Shown: positions 43,160 to 52,099 of the stretch, piece by piece
Layout of the letters: every line of letters starts with the position of its first letter
Numbering within the stretch: position 1 is the first letter of the stretch
Assembly (NCBI GenBank): GCA_949373155.1
Contig: CASICK010000005.1
Coordinates: forward strand, 62,001-126,000
Reading direction: 5' to 3'
Length of the DNA stretch: 64,000 bases
Origin: an uncultured Synechococcus sp.
Lineage (GTDB): Bacteria > Cyanobacteriota > Cyanobacteriia > PCC-6307 > Cyanobiaceae
Position numbers and translations under genes: made by a program
The notes under the pieces: generated by a model
What the model saw: the letters and a program-made list of their open reading frames with translations, nothing else
Databases searched by the model: none
Told to the model about the DNA's origin: nothing

Positions 43160-46100
43160 GCAGCCGTTTTGAACCCAATCAGTACCCCCTCGATGCCGGT
43201 GTTCGTCTCCTAGAAGCCAGTGCCGGCACGGGCAAAACCTTTGCATTAGCCCACCTGGTCTTGCGGCTGGTGACAGAGCGAAAGCTCAACCTCAAAGAGC
43301 TTCTGGTCGTGACCTTCACAGAAGCCGCCGCTGCGGAATTACGGGATCGGATTGGGCGTCGTCTCAACGACGCCTTGCAAGCCCTGCTCCAAGATCAAGC
43401 CAACAATTCAGACGCCCAAACCAACTCCCCGCCCCGCGATGCCGTACTGGAGGAGTGGCTGGCACTCCATGGGCAAGACCCCAACACCCGTCGCACGATT
43501 GCCAGCAACCTGCTGGAAGCACTGGAAGGGCTTGAACGTGCCGACATCACCACCATCCATGGCTTCTGCCGGCGCAGCCTTCGCCGGCAAGCACTCCAGA
43601 ACGGCACAGCGATGGAGGTATGTCTGGAAAATGACAGCCAGCATCTATGCCAGGAGGTGGCCTACGACTACTGGGAACACCAGGTGCTGGCCCTGCCTGC
43701 CGACGACGTATCAGGGCTGTTGGATGCCGGCCTCTCAGCTGAACAGTTGAGCCAAGCCCTGAGTCGCTTGGACAGCGATTGCGCTGTTCGGATCGCCGGT
43801 ACTGAGGAAGCTCACGATCAAGAGCATCCCCTAATCGAGTGCTTTGAGCACTGGCTCCAATCGAGCTGGACAGAATTCGAAGCGCAATGGGAAACCCACG
43901 GTCACGCCTTAGAAACGGCCTTTCGCGACTGCGCAACGGATTGGCGAAGCCAAGGCCAAACCGACACCAAGCCCTACTCACCGAAACCAAAAAAAGATCG
44001 CGCTAGCGAACTCAGCGCCTGGATTTCACAGCTAACTGATACGGATCAGTTACGCATTAGTTACGGCAACGTGCGCAAACAGAGTCTGCTTGGTAACTAC
44101 TTCCATCCCGGTTGTTTCAGCAAAACAGCCCGCCGCTGCAGCGAAATCAATCCAAACCTTCCCCAGCCAAACCTGCAAAAAGCCATTGCAGCGCTATGGG
44201 ATGGCCCAGCTGAGCAGGTCTGGCGCCATGGGCTTACCCACGGACTCCACGCCCTGGCCGCCCGCCGTGCTCAACAGGGCGTGATCAGCTTTTCTGGCTT
44301 ACTCGATGCCCTCGATCCCAAAGACACAGATGCTGACCCGCAACGCTGGCTGGCCCCAATTCAGCAGCGTTATCGCGTCGCTCTGATCGACGAATTTCAA
44401 GACACGGATCCATTGCAGTGGCGCCTGCTCCAGGCCTGCTTCGCAACGCCAGTCCATCTATTGCTGATGGTGGGTGATCCCAAGCAAGCGATCTACCGCT
44501 TTCGAGGAGGAGATCTCAACACCTACAAACAAGCCCGACAAACAGCGGATCGAATCGACAATCTGCTCGACAACAGGCGTACAACCCCGTCCCTGATGGA
44601 GGCGATGAATCAATGGATGGCTCCAGGCCTCAACCTGTCAAACCTCAAGGTGCCGCCTGTTACACCCTGTGCCAGCGCCCTTCCCTTGGACCTCCCGGAA
44701 GGCGAACAGCCTCTCCAGCTCATCGATCTACAAGTCGATGACCCCGATACCCCACCCACCCGCACAGCACTCGAAGCCACCATTCCGCCTCTGGTCGCTT
44801 GCCATGCCCTCCACCTCCTAGACAGCGATCCATCCCTGACCCCATCGGATCTGTGCGTTCTTGTCAGCCGTCATCGACAAGCCGAGGCGGTACGAGAACA
44901 GCTCGCTCAACGAGGACTACCCAGCCGACTCGTGAGTCCTGGAGATGTCCTCAGCACCACCGGTGCGACGGAGCTCCAACATTTTCTCGATGCCCTCACC
45001 ACCCCCGCCGATGGCGGCCGATTGCGACGACTCGCCTGTTCTGCCTTGATGCAATGGACAAGCCGTCAGTTGCAGGACGCGGAGACCAACGGTGATCTCG
45101 ACCGACTCGCAGGGCAACTCCGCAACCTGCAGGACGACCTCCCTTTTCTGGGTTTGCTCGGTTGCTTGTCGCAACTCCTCGAGGGCCGAATGCTCGCTGA
45201 TCTCTCTAGCCGCGGCCGCTTGTTAGGCGACATTCAGCAATGTGCGCGACTGGTGCAAGACGCCATGCATCGACAAGGCCTCGACCTGGGCAGCGCCGCA
45301 GATTGGCTGAGGCGACAGCGCTTACAACCCATCGAACCCACCCCTGACATCAGGCAGCCCCACAGCGATTTAGCGGAGAGCGCGGTGGCCGTTGTCACCG
45401 TGCACCGAAGCAAAGGCCTGCAGTACCCCGTGGTGATCTGCCCCTACTTGTGGCAAGCACCAGCTGATCGCAAAGGCCCTCTTTGGCGAAACCCTCCCAA
45501 CGATCCAGAAGGAACCTGGCAAGTGGCGCTTAACCCCCATTGGGACCGTGGTTACAGGGCCGCCGAACGAGATCAACACGACAGTGCTGCAGAAGCAGAA
45601 CGGCTGGCCTACGTGGCCTTAACGCGCGCGGAGCGCCATCTCGTGGTGTTTTGGGTCGCCGCTGCTGGACAGCATGCCAATCCTTTGGCCGGCTGGGTGA
45701 CGGAGCTCTCCAAGCTCGAAGCCCCCCTGGCGAGGCTCCGCTTACCACCAGAGAACACACCCCTGCAGTTCTGGCGTCCAGCTCCGAGGCTCGAAACCTT
45801 GCAGCTGTCGAGAGTTCCTCAGCGCAGCCTCGACCGCAGCTGGGGTAGGAGCAGCTACTCCGCCTGGATCTCCTCTCAAAACGGACATCACAAGCCAGCT
45901 CCTGCTGATCCACGCAATCTCGAAGAGGGGCGCGACATCGATGCTGTAGTCGACACCGATGCCGTAGCCAACAGCGAAGCTCCGGGAAGCCAGCTGGATT
46001 CAGCCGACCAGAATGGTCCTCTTGCAGAGTTCCCAAAAGGTCCGGGAGCTGGCGATTGTCTGCACAGAATTCTTGAGCAGGTGAGCTTTCAAGGTCCTGC

Positions 46101-46815
46101 AGACCAAGCCCCCAATCAACTTGTGGTCGCCGAAGAACTTGGCCGAGCAGGAATCGACCTCGAGCATGGCGATGCCGTGATCTCAGCTCTCAATACTGTG
46201 CTGACGGCACCCCTAGGCGGTCCTCTCAAAAACCTGAAGCTGTCCGATTTGGATGCTGGACGGCGTCTGCATGAACTCAGTTTTGATTTGCCCGTTGCCC
46301 AGCAAGGCGATCCAGTGCGCTCCGCTGGTTTAGCCCATGCCTTCGAAGCAGACAGCGACCAGCGTTTTGGGACGAACTACGCGCAAAGTCTGCGCCAATT
46401 AGACATTCGCAGTCGAGGTTTTCTGACGGGATCAATCGATCTGGTGTTCACCGATGGGGATGATCCCTCCACCGCCCGTTGGTGGGTAGCGGATTGGAAA
46501 AGCAATTGGATTGGTGAACGGGACGAGTCTGGCCGTGGCATCGCCTGCGGCCCTCGGCACTACAGCCAAGCCGCGATGGAGGAACAAATGCTCGCCCATC
46601 ACTATCCGCTCCAAGCCCATCTCTACCTGTTGGCCCTGGATCGCTACCTGCGCTGGAGACTCGATGGGTACGACCCCACCCGCCATCTCGGCGGCTACGT
46701 CTATGTGTTCTTGAGGGGCATCAGCCCTAAAGGAGGCTCAGGAGTGGTGATCGAGCCTGCACCTATGACGCGAATTCGTCGTCTGGACCAATGGCTAGAG
46801 GGGCTGTCGTCATGA
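43156..46815 (+). CDS. recB: Exonuclease V subunit RecB
   Basis: The 1219-residue 3'-5' helicase and nuclease subunit. It shows Walker A (LEASAGTGKTFALAHLVLRL), VTFTEAAAAELRDRI, the DEFQDTDPLQWRL box, VGDPKQAIYRFRGGD, TVHRSKGLQYPVVI and VALTRAERHL. The C-terminal nuclease domain keeps GSIDLVFTDG and VADWKSNW, so both metal-binding Asp and Lys residues are present and the nuclease should be active. It overlaps recC and recD by 4 bases each. Confidence 0.95.
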   Translation: MSSRFEPNQYPLDAGVRLLEASAGTGKTFALAHLVLRLVTERKLNLKELLVVTFTEAAAAELRDRIGRRLNDALQALLQDQANNSDAQTNSPPRDAVLEEWLALHGQDPNTRRTIASNLLEALEGLERADITTIHGFCRRSLRRQALQNGTAMEVCLENDSQHLCQEVAYDYWEHQVLALPADDVSGLLDAGLSAEQLSQALSRLDSDCAVRIAGTEEAHDQEHPLIECFEHWLQSSWTEFEAQWETHGHALETAFRDCATDWRSQGQTDTKPYSPKPKKDRASELSAWISQLTDTDQLRISYGNVRKQSLLGNYFHPGCFSKTARRCSEINPNLPQPNLQKAIAALWDGPAEQVWRHGLTHGLHALAARRAQQGVISFSGLLDALDPKDTDADPQRWLAPIQQRYRVALIDEFQDTDPLQWRLLQACFATPVHLLLMVGDPKQAIYRFRGGDLNTYKQARQTADRIDNLLDNRRTTPSLMEAMNQWMAPGLNLSNLKVPPVTPCASALPLDLPEGEQPLQLIDLQVDDPDTPPTRTALEATIPPLVACHALHLLDSDPSLTPSDLCVLVSRHRQAEAVREQLAQRGLPSRLVSPGDVLSTTGATELQHFLDALTTPADGGRLRRLACSALMQWTSRQLQDAETNGDLDRLAGQLRNLQDDLPFLGLLGCLSQLLEGRMLADLSSRGRLLGDIQQCARLVQDAMHRQGLDLGSAADWLRRQRLQPIEPTPDIRQPHSDLAESAVAVVTVHRSKGLQYPVVICPYLWQAPADRKGPLWRNPPNDPEGTWQVALNPHWDRGYRAAERDQHDSAAEAERLAYVALTRAERHLVVFWVAAAGQHANPLAGWVTELSKLEAPLARLRLPPENTPLQFWRPAPRLETLQLSRVPQRSLDRSWGRSSYSAWISSQNGHHKPAPADPRNLEEGRDIDAVVDTDAVANSEAPGSQLDSADQNGPLAEFPKGPGAGDCLHRILEQVSFQGPADQAPNQLVVAEELGRAGIDLEHGDAVISALNTVLTAPLGGPLKNLKLSDLDAGRRLHELSFDLPVAQQGDPVRSAGLAHAFEADSDQRFGTNYAQSLRQLDIRSRGFLTGSIDLVFTDGDDPSTARWWVADWKSNWIGERDESGRGIACGPRHYSQAAMEEQMLAHHYPLQAHLYLLALDRYLRWRLDGYDPTRHLGGYVYVFLRGISPKGGSGVVIEPAPMTRIRRLDQWLEGLSS

Positions 46816-48488
46816 AATCTGCAGCGACGGATGCTCTCTTTGCCCTTCACCACGGATTGCTCGCCACACTTCAACGGCGCATGCCGCCAGAGCAAAGCAG
46901 TGCTCCGCTCATCGAGCTCGTGCGTGCACTCACCCTTGCCCTTAGCCGAGGTGACATCTCTCTTCCACTGCACGATGAAGCCGAGGTTCCAGAGGGGATC
47001 GAAAGTGATGGATGGCCGAGGGTTCACCGTGAAGCCTTGGTGGCTAGTGGTTGGCTGGACGGTGACGATTCCGTTTTGGTCCTGAGCCACAACACCCTGT
47101 CCTGGCGTCGCTGGCATGGAGCCATGCAAGAGCTCGAACTCGAACTTCAGCGCCGCTGTTTCCAGGCTCCAATCCATGCCACACCCCAAGACGCCACATC
47201 CAGCCGCCTAGCCGAGAGCAACGATCTCAGTCAGGAGCAGCGATTAGCTGTCCATGCCATCGATCATTACGGAGTAGTTCTGCTTAGCGGCGGTCCCGGA
47301 ACCGGTAAGACCAGCACGGTGCTGCACATGCTGCTCCGCGCTTTTGAGAATCAACCCAAACTTCGAGCTCGGTTGGCTGCTCCCACAGGCAAGGCCGCAC
47401 GTCGCCTCCAAGACGCCATTCGCAGCCACCCAAAAACCGCATCCTTGCCCTGCACCACTCTTCATCGTTTGCTGGAGGCCCATCCTGGAGGATTTGGCCG
47501 TCACCGACGCAAGCCGCTGCAGTTGGACCTACTCATCGTCGATGAAATGTCGATGGTGGACTTGGAGCTAGGCCGTGCTCTGTTGAGTGCGCTGCCAAGC
47601 CATTGCCAACTGGTCCTGGTGGGAGACAGCGCTCAGCTGCCACCGATTGGTGCAGGAGCCGTTTGGCAGCATCTCCAGGAACCTGCTCAAAACAGGCGCT
47701 TTAACGATGGGGCCATCACCCTCACGAAGGTCTATCGCAATCGAGGTGCCCTCGCTCAGATGAGTGCACTGCTGCGTGATCAAGGCCTGAAACCGTTCTG
47801 GTCCCAACTCAGCTCGTTGCCTAAAACCTCAAACATCAGCGTTGATTACCCCAAAACGAAACAGATTCCGGAGGCTGTGCATGCTGCACTCATTCAGCAT
47901 CTCGACCATCTCAAGGCGAGGGCAAGCGCTCTAGAGATCGACATCCATGGGCAACCCCATCAACAACAAGCCCAAGACCTTCTCAACATCCTTGATGCCT
48001 TGATGGTGCTCTGCCCGCGTCGACGCGGGCCATGGGGTGTTGATGCCGTCCATCAACGGTTGCTTGATAGCTCTGAACCTCAGCGCTGGCCCTCTGGTCT
48101 GCCAGTGCTTTGTAGTGAAAATCAGCCGGAACTCGGACTCGCCAATGGAGATCTTGGGGTCATGGTCGGAGAGGGGGCGCATCAACGGGCTCTTTTTCTC
48201 AGCAGCGACCCCTCTGGCGAGAGCCAGCATGCCCTTTTGCATCCAGCCCGTCTTCGGCACCTAGAGCCAGCTCTGGCACTCACAATTCACAAAGCTCAGG
48301 GGTGCGAGATGGACAAAGTGGTGTTGCTTTGGCCTGCTCTCGACGATCACCAAAGCAGCTCGCTTTTATACACAGCCATCACCCGAGCCAAACAGCAACT
48401 GCTTTTATTCGCAGATCCAACAACGTTGGCTCTAGGCCACTCAGCAGGATCTCGGCATCCTGAGGATCAAAACAAAAGCAGGGGTTGA
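46812..48488 (+). CDS. recD: Exonuclease V subunit RecD
   Basis: RecD is the 5'-3' helicase of RecBCD. From ATG 46812 it has 558 residues. Motifs: LSGGPGTGKTSTVLHMLL (Walker A), APTGKAARRLQDAI, LLIVDEMSMVDLELG, LVGDSAQLPPIGAGAVW, then ALTIHKAQGCEMDKVVLLWP and LLYTAITRAKQQLLLF. The upstream codon at 46791 would add 7 residues inside recB. ATG 46812 overlaps the recB stop as ATGA, the same coupling as recC-recB. Confidence 0.95.
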   Translation: MKSAATDALFALHHGLLATLQRRMPPEQSSAPLIELVRALTLALSRGDISLPLHDEAEVPEGIESDGWPRVHREALVASGWLDGDDSVLVLSHNTLSWRRWHGAMQELELELQRRCFQAPIHATPQDATSSRLAESNDLSQEQRLAVHAIDHYGVVLLSGGPGTGKTSTVLHMLLRAFENQPKLRARLAAPTGKAARRLQDAIRSHPKTASLPCTTLHRLLEAHPGGFGRHRRKPLQLDLLIVDEMSMVDLELGRALLSALPSHCQLVLVGDSAQLPPIGAGAVWQHLQEPAQNRRFNDGAITLTKVYRNRGALAQMSALLRDQGLKPFWSQLSSLPKTSNISVDYPKTKQIPEAVHAALIQHLDHLKARASALEIDIHGQPHQQQAQDLLNILDALMVLCPRRRGPWGVDAVHQRLLDSSEPQRWPSGLPVLCSENQPELGLANGDLGVMVGEGAHQRALFLSSDPSGESQHALLHPARLRHLEPALALTIHKAQGCEMDKVVLLWPALDDHQSSSLLYTAITRAKQQLLLFADPTTLALGHSAGSRHPEDQNKSRG

Positions 48489-48492
48489 GTCA

Positions 48493-48846
48493 GTGAGCGA
48501 GACCGAGAGAGTGATTCGTCCTTGGGGCTGGTACGAGGATTTAGACAGTGGCCCGGGTTACAAGCTGAAGCGCTTGCTGATTCGGCAAGGGCAACGATTG
48601 AGCCTCCAACGCCATCAACATCGCAGCGAAAACTGGACGGTGGCACAAGGAAGCGGGGAGCTGTTTTGCCATGGTCAATGGTCGAAGGTCTCAGCCGGAG
48701 ACACACTGCATATTCCAAAGGGAGCCATCCACCGTGCTTTCGGAGGGAATGGCGACCTGCTGATCATTGAGGTTCAGCATGGCTCGATTCTCGAGGAAAG
48801 CGATATCGAACGCTTAGAGGATGATTTCGGCAGAGTGTTAAGATAA
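48493..48846 (+). CDS. Mannose-6-phosphate isomerase type II-like cupin
   Basis: A single-domain cupin of 117 residues from GTG 48493. It has RVIRPWGWYEDLDSGPGYKL, QHRSENWTVAQGSGELFC with His/Glu metal ligands, GDTLHIPKGAIHRAF with the second cupin motif, and LIIEVQHG at the end. It matches the C-terminal isomerase domain of bifunctional mannose-1-phosphate guanylyltransferases as a separate protein. It likely supplies mannose phosphate for surface polysaccharide. It lies 4 bases after recD. Confidence 0.88.
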   Translation: MSETERVIRPWGWYEDLDSGPGYKLKRLLIRQGQRLSLQRHQHRSENWTVAQGSGELFCHGQWSKVSAGDTLHIPKGAIHRAFGGNGDLLIIEVQHGSILEESDIERLEDDFGRVLR

Positions 48847-48863
48847 ATTTTCAACCTTTGATC

Positions 48864-48945
48864 GAAAGGCAAGCAATACAGCGCGGCTCAGGCCGATTGG
48901 ACGTTGCAAGCCTGATTTAAAGGATTAATCAGGCAATTGCCTTTC
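48864..48945 (+). promoter_or_regulatory. Structured leader of the DEAD-box helicase gene
   Basis: GAAAGGCAA (48864-48872) is a perfect complement of TTGCCTTTC (48937-48945), closing a domain that contains a hairpin GCCTGATT/AATCAGGC (48910-48934). The 3' arm ends 4 bases before the ATG at 48950, so the fold could hide the ribosome-binding region. It may work as a temperature- or protein-controlled leader. Confidence 0.45.
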
Positions 48946-48949
48946 AAGA

Positions 48950-50779
48950 ATGACCAATACACCAGCTCAGGACTCAGGGTCCTGTTCAGTGGATCTCAGC
49001 ATGTCTGAGATTTCCGAGAGCACCGCAGCAGAGACCACCGAAGAGGTCTTTACAACAGTCATTGAGACCGTAGAAGAACCAGTCATCGAGACCGTAGAAG
49101 AACCAGAAGCTCCCTCCGGATTTTCAGAATTCGGCTTCAGTGACGCACTCCTGAAAACTCTTGCTGACAAGGGATACAAAGAACCCTCACCGATCCAAAA
49201 GGCGGCCATCCCCGAGTTGATGCTGGGACGCGATCTCGTAGGCCAAGCGCAAACAGGCACGGGAAAAACCGCCGCCTTCGCTCTGCCTTTGCTGGAGAGA
49301 TTGCAAGGCGATAGCCCGCTCCCGAGCGTGCTTGTGCTGGCTCCAACCCGTGAACTGGCGATGCAAGTGGCGGAAGCGTTCAAGGCGTATTCCGCTGGAC
49401 ATCCCCACCTCAACGTGCTGGCGATCTATGGAGGGTCCGATTTTCGATCCCAAATCAACGCATTAAGGCGTGGTGTTGATGTTGTGGTTGGTACTCCAGG
49501 ACGCGTCATGGATCACATGCGCCAAGGAACGCTGAATACAAGCGGATTGCGCAGCCTCGTACTCGACGAAGCGGATGAAATGCTGCGTATGGGGTTCATC
49601 GACGACGTCGAATGGATCCTCGAGCAATTACCTGAAGAACGTCAGGTTGTGCTGTTTTCAGCAACGATGCCGAACGAAATCCGCAGGCTTTCCAAGCGCT
49701 ACTTGCGTGAACCAGCGGAAATCACGATCAAGACGAAGGAGAAAGAGGCGCGCCGAATCCGTCATCGCTGCATCACCATGCAGAACTCTCACAAGCTTGA
49801 AGCACTCAACCGTGTGCTTGAAGCGGTGACCGGCGAAGGGGTAATTATTTTCGCACGAACCAAAGCCATCACACTCACGGTTGCGGAATCCCTGGAAGCC
49901 GCTGGCCACGACGTGGCTGTGCTCAATGGAGACGTGCCCCAAAACCAACGGGAGCGCACCGTAGAACGTCTGCGCAAAGGAACCGTCAACATCCTGGTTG
50001 CCACCGATGTCGCAGCTCGTGGTCTCGACGTTGACCGCATCGGCCTCGTGATCAACTACGACATGCCATTCGATAGCGAGGCTTACGTCCACCGCATCGG
50101 TCGTACTGGCCGAGCTGGACGCAGCGGGGAAGCCATCCTGTTCATCACGCCCAGGGAGCGGAGGTTCGTCGGCAATCTCGAACGCGCCGTGGGACAGGCC
50201 ATCGAACCGATGGATATCCCTAGCAATGCGGAAATCAATCAAAGTCGTCTTGACCGTCTTCGCACCCGCCTCAGCGCTGAAGCCACCAGCGAAGACAAAC
50301 CAGAGGAAGAGACCGCACTGCTTCAGGAACTCATTCAAAGAGTGGCCCAAGAGCTCGAGGTAGAGCCCGGTCAACTCACTCTGGCCGCCATGAGATTGGC
50401 CATTGGTGAAGGCCCGCTGTTGGTCCAAGGCGATGAAAACTGGCTGAAAGCTCCCATGCGCAACGACCGCCGCGATGACCGACGCGGAGATCGAGGCAAC
50501 GACCGCGGCAGGAGACCAGAGCGTGCATCACGCCCACCAGAGGACGACATGGAACGGTTCAGAGTTGAAGTCGGTCATCGCGATCGCGTGAAACCTGGCA
50601 ACCTCGTTGGCGCAATTGCCAATGAATCAGGACTGGAAGGACGCATGATTGGTCGGATTCAGATCTTTGAAACTCACAGCCTTGTAGATCTTCCCAAAGG
50701 CATGCCAGAGAATGTCTTTAATTCTCTTCGCCAGCTCAAAGTGATGAACCAGGAGCTTCAAATCCGCAAGGATTCCTAA
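48950..50779 (+). CDS. DEAD-box RNA helicase, CsdA/DeaD type
   Basis: A 609-residue ATP-dependent RNA helicase. A Ser/Glu-rich N-terminus with a duplicated VIETVEEP unit (residues about 38-53) precedes the core: Q motif GFSDALLKTLADKGYKEPSPIQ, AQTGTGKTAAFALP, APTRELAMQ, LVLDEADEML, LFSATMP, VATDVAARGLDVD and HRIGRTGRAGRSG. A basic stretch with many RDDRRGDRG-type residues and a DbpA-like RNA-binding domain (RDRVKPGNLVGAIANESGL) follow. It probably unwinds structured RNA and ribosomal precursors, above all in the cold. Confidence 0.94.
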   Translation: MTNTPAQDSGSCSVDLSMSEISESTAAETTEEVFTTVIETVEEPVIETVEEPEAPSGFSEFGFSDALLKTLADKGYKEPSPIQKAAIPELMLGRDLVGQAQTGTGKTAAFALPLLERLQGDSPLPSVLVLAPTRELAMQVAEAFKAYSAGHPHLNVLAIYGGSDFRSQINALRRGVDVVVGTPGRVMDHMRQGTLNTSGLRSLVLDEADEMLRMGFIDDVEWILEQLPEERQVVLFSATMPNEIRRLSKRYLREPAEITIKTKEKEARRIRHRCITMQNSHKLEALNRVLEAVTGEGVIIFARTKAITLTVAESLEAAGHDVAVLNGDVPQNQRERTVERLRKGTVNILVATDVAARGLDVDRIGLVINYDMPFDSEAYVHRIGRTGRAGRSGEAILFITPRERRFVGNLERAVGQAIEPMDIPSNAEINQSRLDRLRTRLSAEATSEDKPEEETALLQELIQRVAQELEVEPGQLTLAAMRLAIGEGPLLVQGDENWLKAPMRNDRRDDRRGDRGNDRGRRPERASRPPEDDMERFRVEVGHRDRVKPGNLVGAIANESGLEGRMIGRIQIFETHSLVDLPKGMPENVFNSLRQLKVMNQELQIRKDS

Positions 50780-50782
50780 CTC

Positions 50783-51082
50783 TTGAATCTTCTTCTCCGG
50801 TTTGTGATCAGCGTCTGCTTATCACCGATGCTGATCACAACCGCAGGATCGTTAGCGCAAGCTGCGGATGATTTGGAAGAAATCAAAAAGCTATGCATGG
50901 CGGGTGTCACTGCCGCAATGTCTCAATCTGGACTAACTCTTCCCGAAGGCATGGGTGATTTCACTTGTTCATGCTTCAGCGAAGAGATGAAGGGGAAAGG
51001 CATTACTTTCATCATGCAAGCCCAAAAAACCTGCAAAGAACGGGCTGACGAAAAGTACGGGGCTCTCCTTAAATCACAGTGA
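50783..51082 (+). CDS. Small secreted Cys-containing protein
   Basis: 99 residues from TTG 50783, 3 bases after the helicase stop. A signal peptide (LLLRFVISVCLSPMLITTAG to AQA) precedes a helical mature part with four Cys (KLCMAGV, FTCSCFSEEM, KTCKERADEKYG). It may be a small periplasmic disulphide protein. Function unknown. It is probably read through from the helicase gene. Confidence 0.6.
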   Translation: MNLLLRFVISVCLSPMLITTAGSLAQAADDLEEIKKLCMAGVTAAMSQSGLTLPEGMGDFTCSCFSEEMKGKGITFIMQAQKTCKERADEKYGALLKSQ

Positions 51083-51217
51083 CATTCACCACAGTCGAGG
51101 GGCTCTGACCACGACAGTGTCGTTGATGAGTCGTTGTCGACCGAGCTCAAACCGAGCTCCCCTCTGGCCTGAGCTAATTCATTCAGCAAACCTTTGAATA
51201 GGAAAAAACATGATGGG

Positions 51218-51290
51218 CATGGTCAGGAGATCCTGACCATGCGAACAGAACATCGATAAAAATGAAACTTTTCGATGTTCTGTTCGCATG
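51218..51290. repeat. Two adjoining perfect inverted repeats
   Basis: The first is CATGGTCAGGA (51218-51228) with TCCTGACCATG (51231-51241). The second has 19-base arms, CATGCGAACAGAACATCGA (51238-51256) and its exact complement at 51272-51290, around a 15-base AT-rich loop. They share the bases CATG. They lie 170 bases upstream of the RRM protein gene. Confidence 0.85.
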
Positions 51291-51456
51291 TTGAGAAATT
51301 GCACCAGGCAAGCCTGTAGCGTGGTGATGCATCAGCTTCATGTTCGGCTCTGATCGGCTCGCTCCCCCAAGCTTCAGCTCTCCAGCTTCAGCATCAAGGA
51401 CTTTCCTTTTCGGACCAAAACTTCTCTGATCAAATGTCCAACGGTCCCCTCAGGTA

Positions 51457-51810
<354 letters not shown>

Positions 51811-51829
51811 TCCCAGTAGAGGAGACAGC

Positions 51830-52015
51830 TCATCGAGCCGTCTCCTCTATCTCAAGCCTTTCATCCAAGGCGAAACGGCGATCGATCAATTTTTGAATGC
51901 GCTCGAAAGGTCTTGTCTCATCAGCAGACAAAACAGAAGCGGCATTCCGTACTTCATCACGATGCTTCCGCGCTAGGAAGCGATGAAAACGATTGAACGC
52001 TCTTGAACGAGTCAT
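51830..52015 (-). CDS. Small basic hypothetical protein
   Basis: 61 residues: MTRSRAFNRFHRFLARKHRD followed by an acidic-basic helical remainder (RPFERIQKLIDRRFALDERL). The Arg/Phe-rich N-terminus resembles nucleic-acid- or ribosome-associated small proteins. It runs against the RRM gene. The hairpin GAGGAGAC/GTCTCCTC at about 51821-51849 lies between the two 3' ends and may terminate both. Confidence 0.48.
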   Translation of the reverse strand: MTRSRAFNRFHRFLARKHRDEVRNAASVLSADETRPFERIQKLIDRRFALDERLEIEETAR

Positions 52016-52099
52016 ACAGTTCCTCGATCTCTGTTTCCGGTCTACACCTTTTCATGAGATTTGACGCTTTTGGGCAACACATCGCTTGAATAGAACGTC

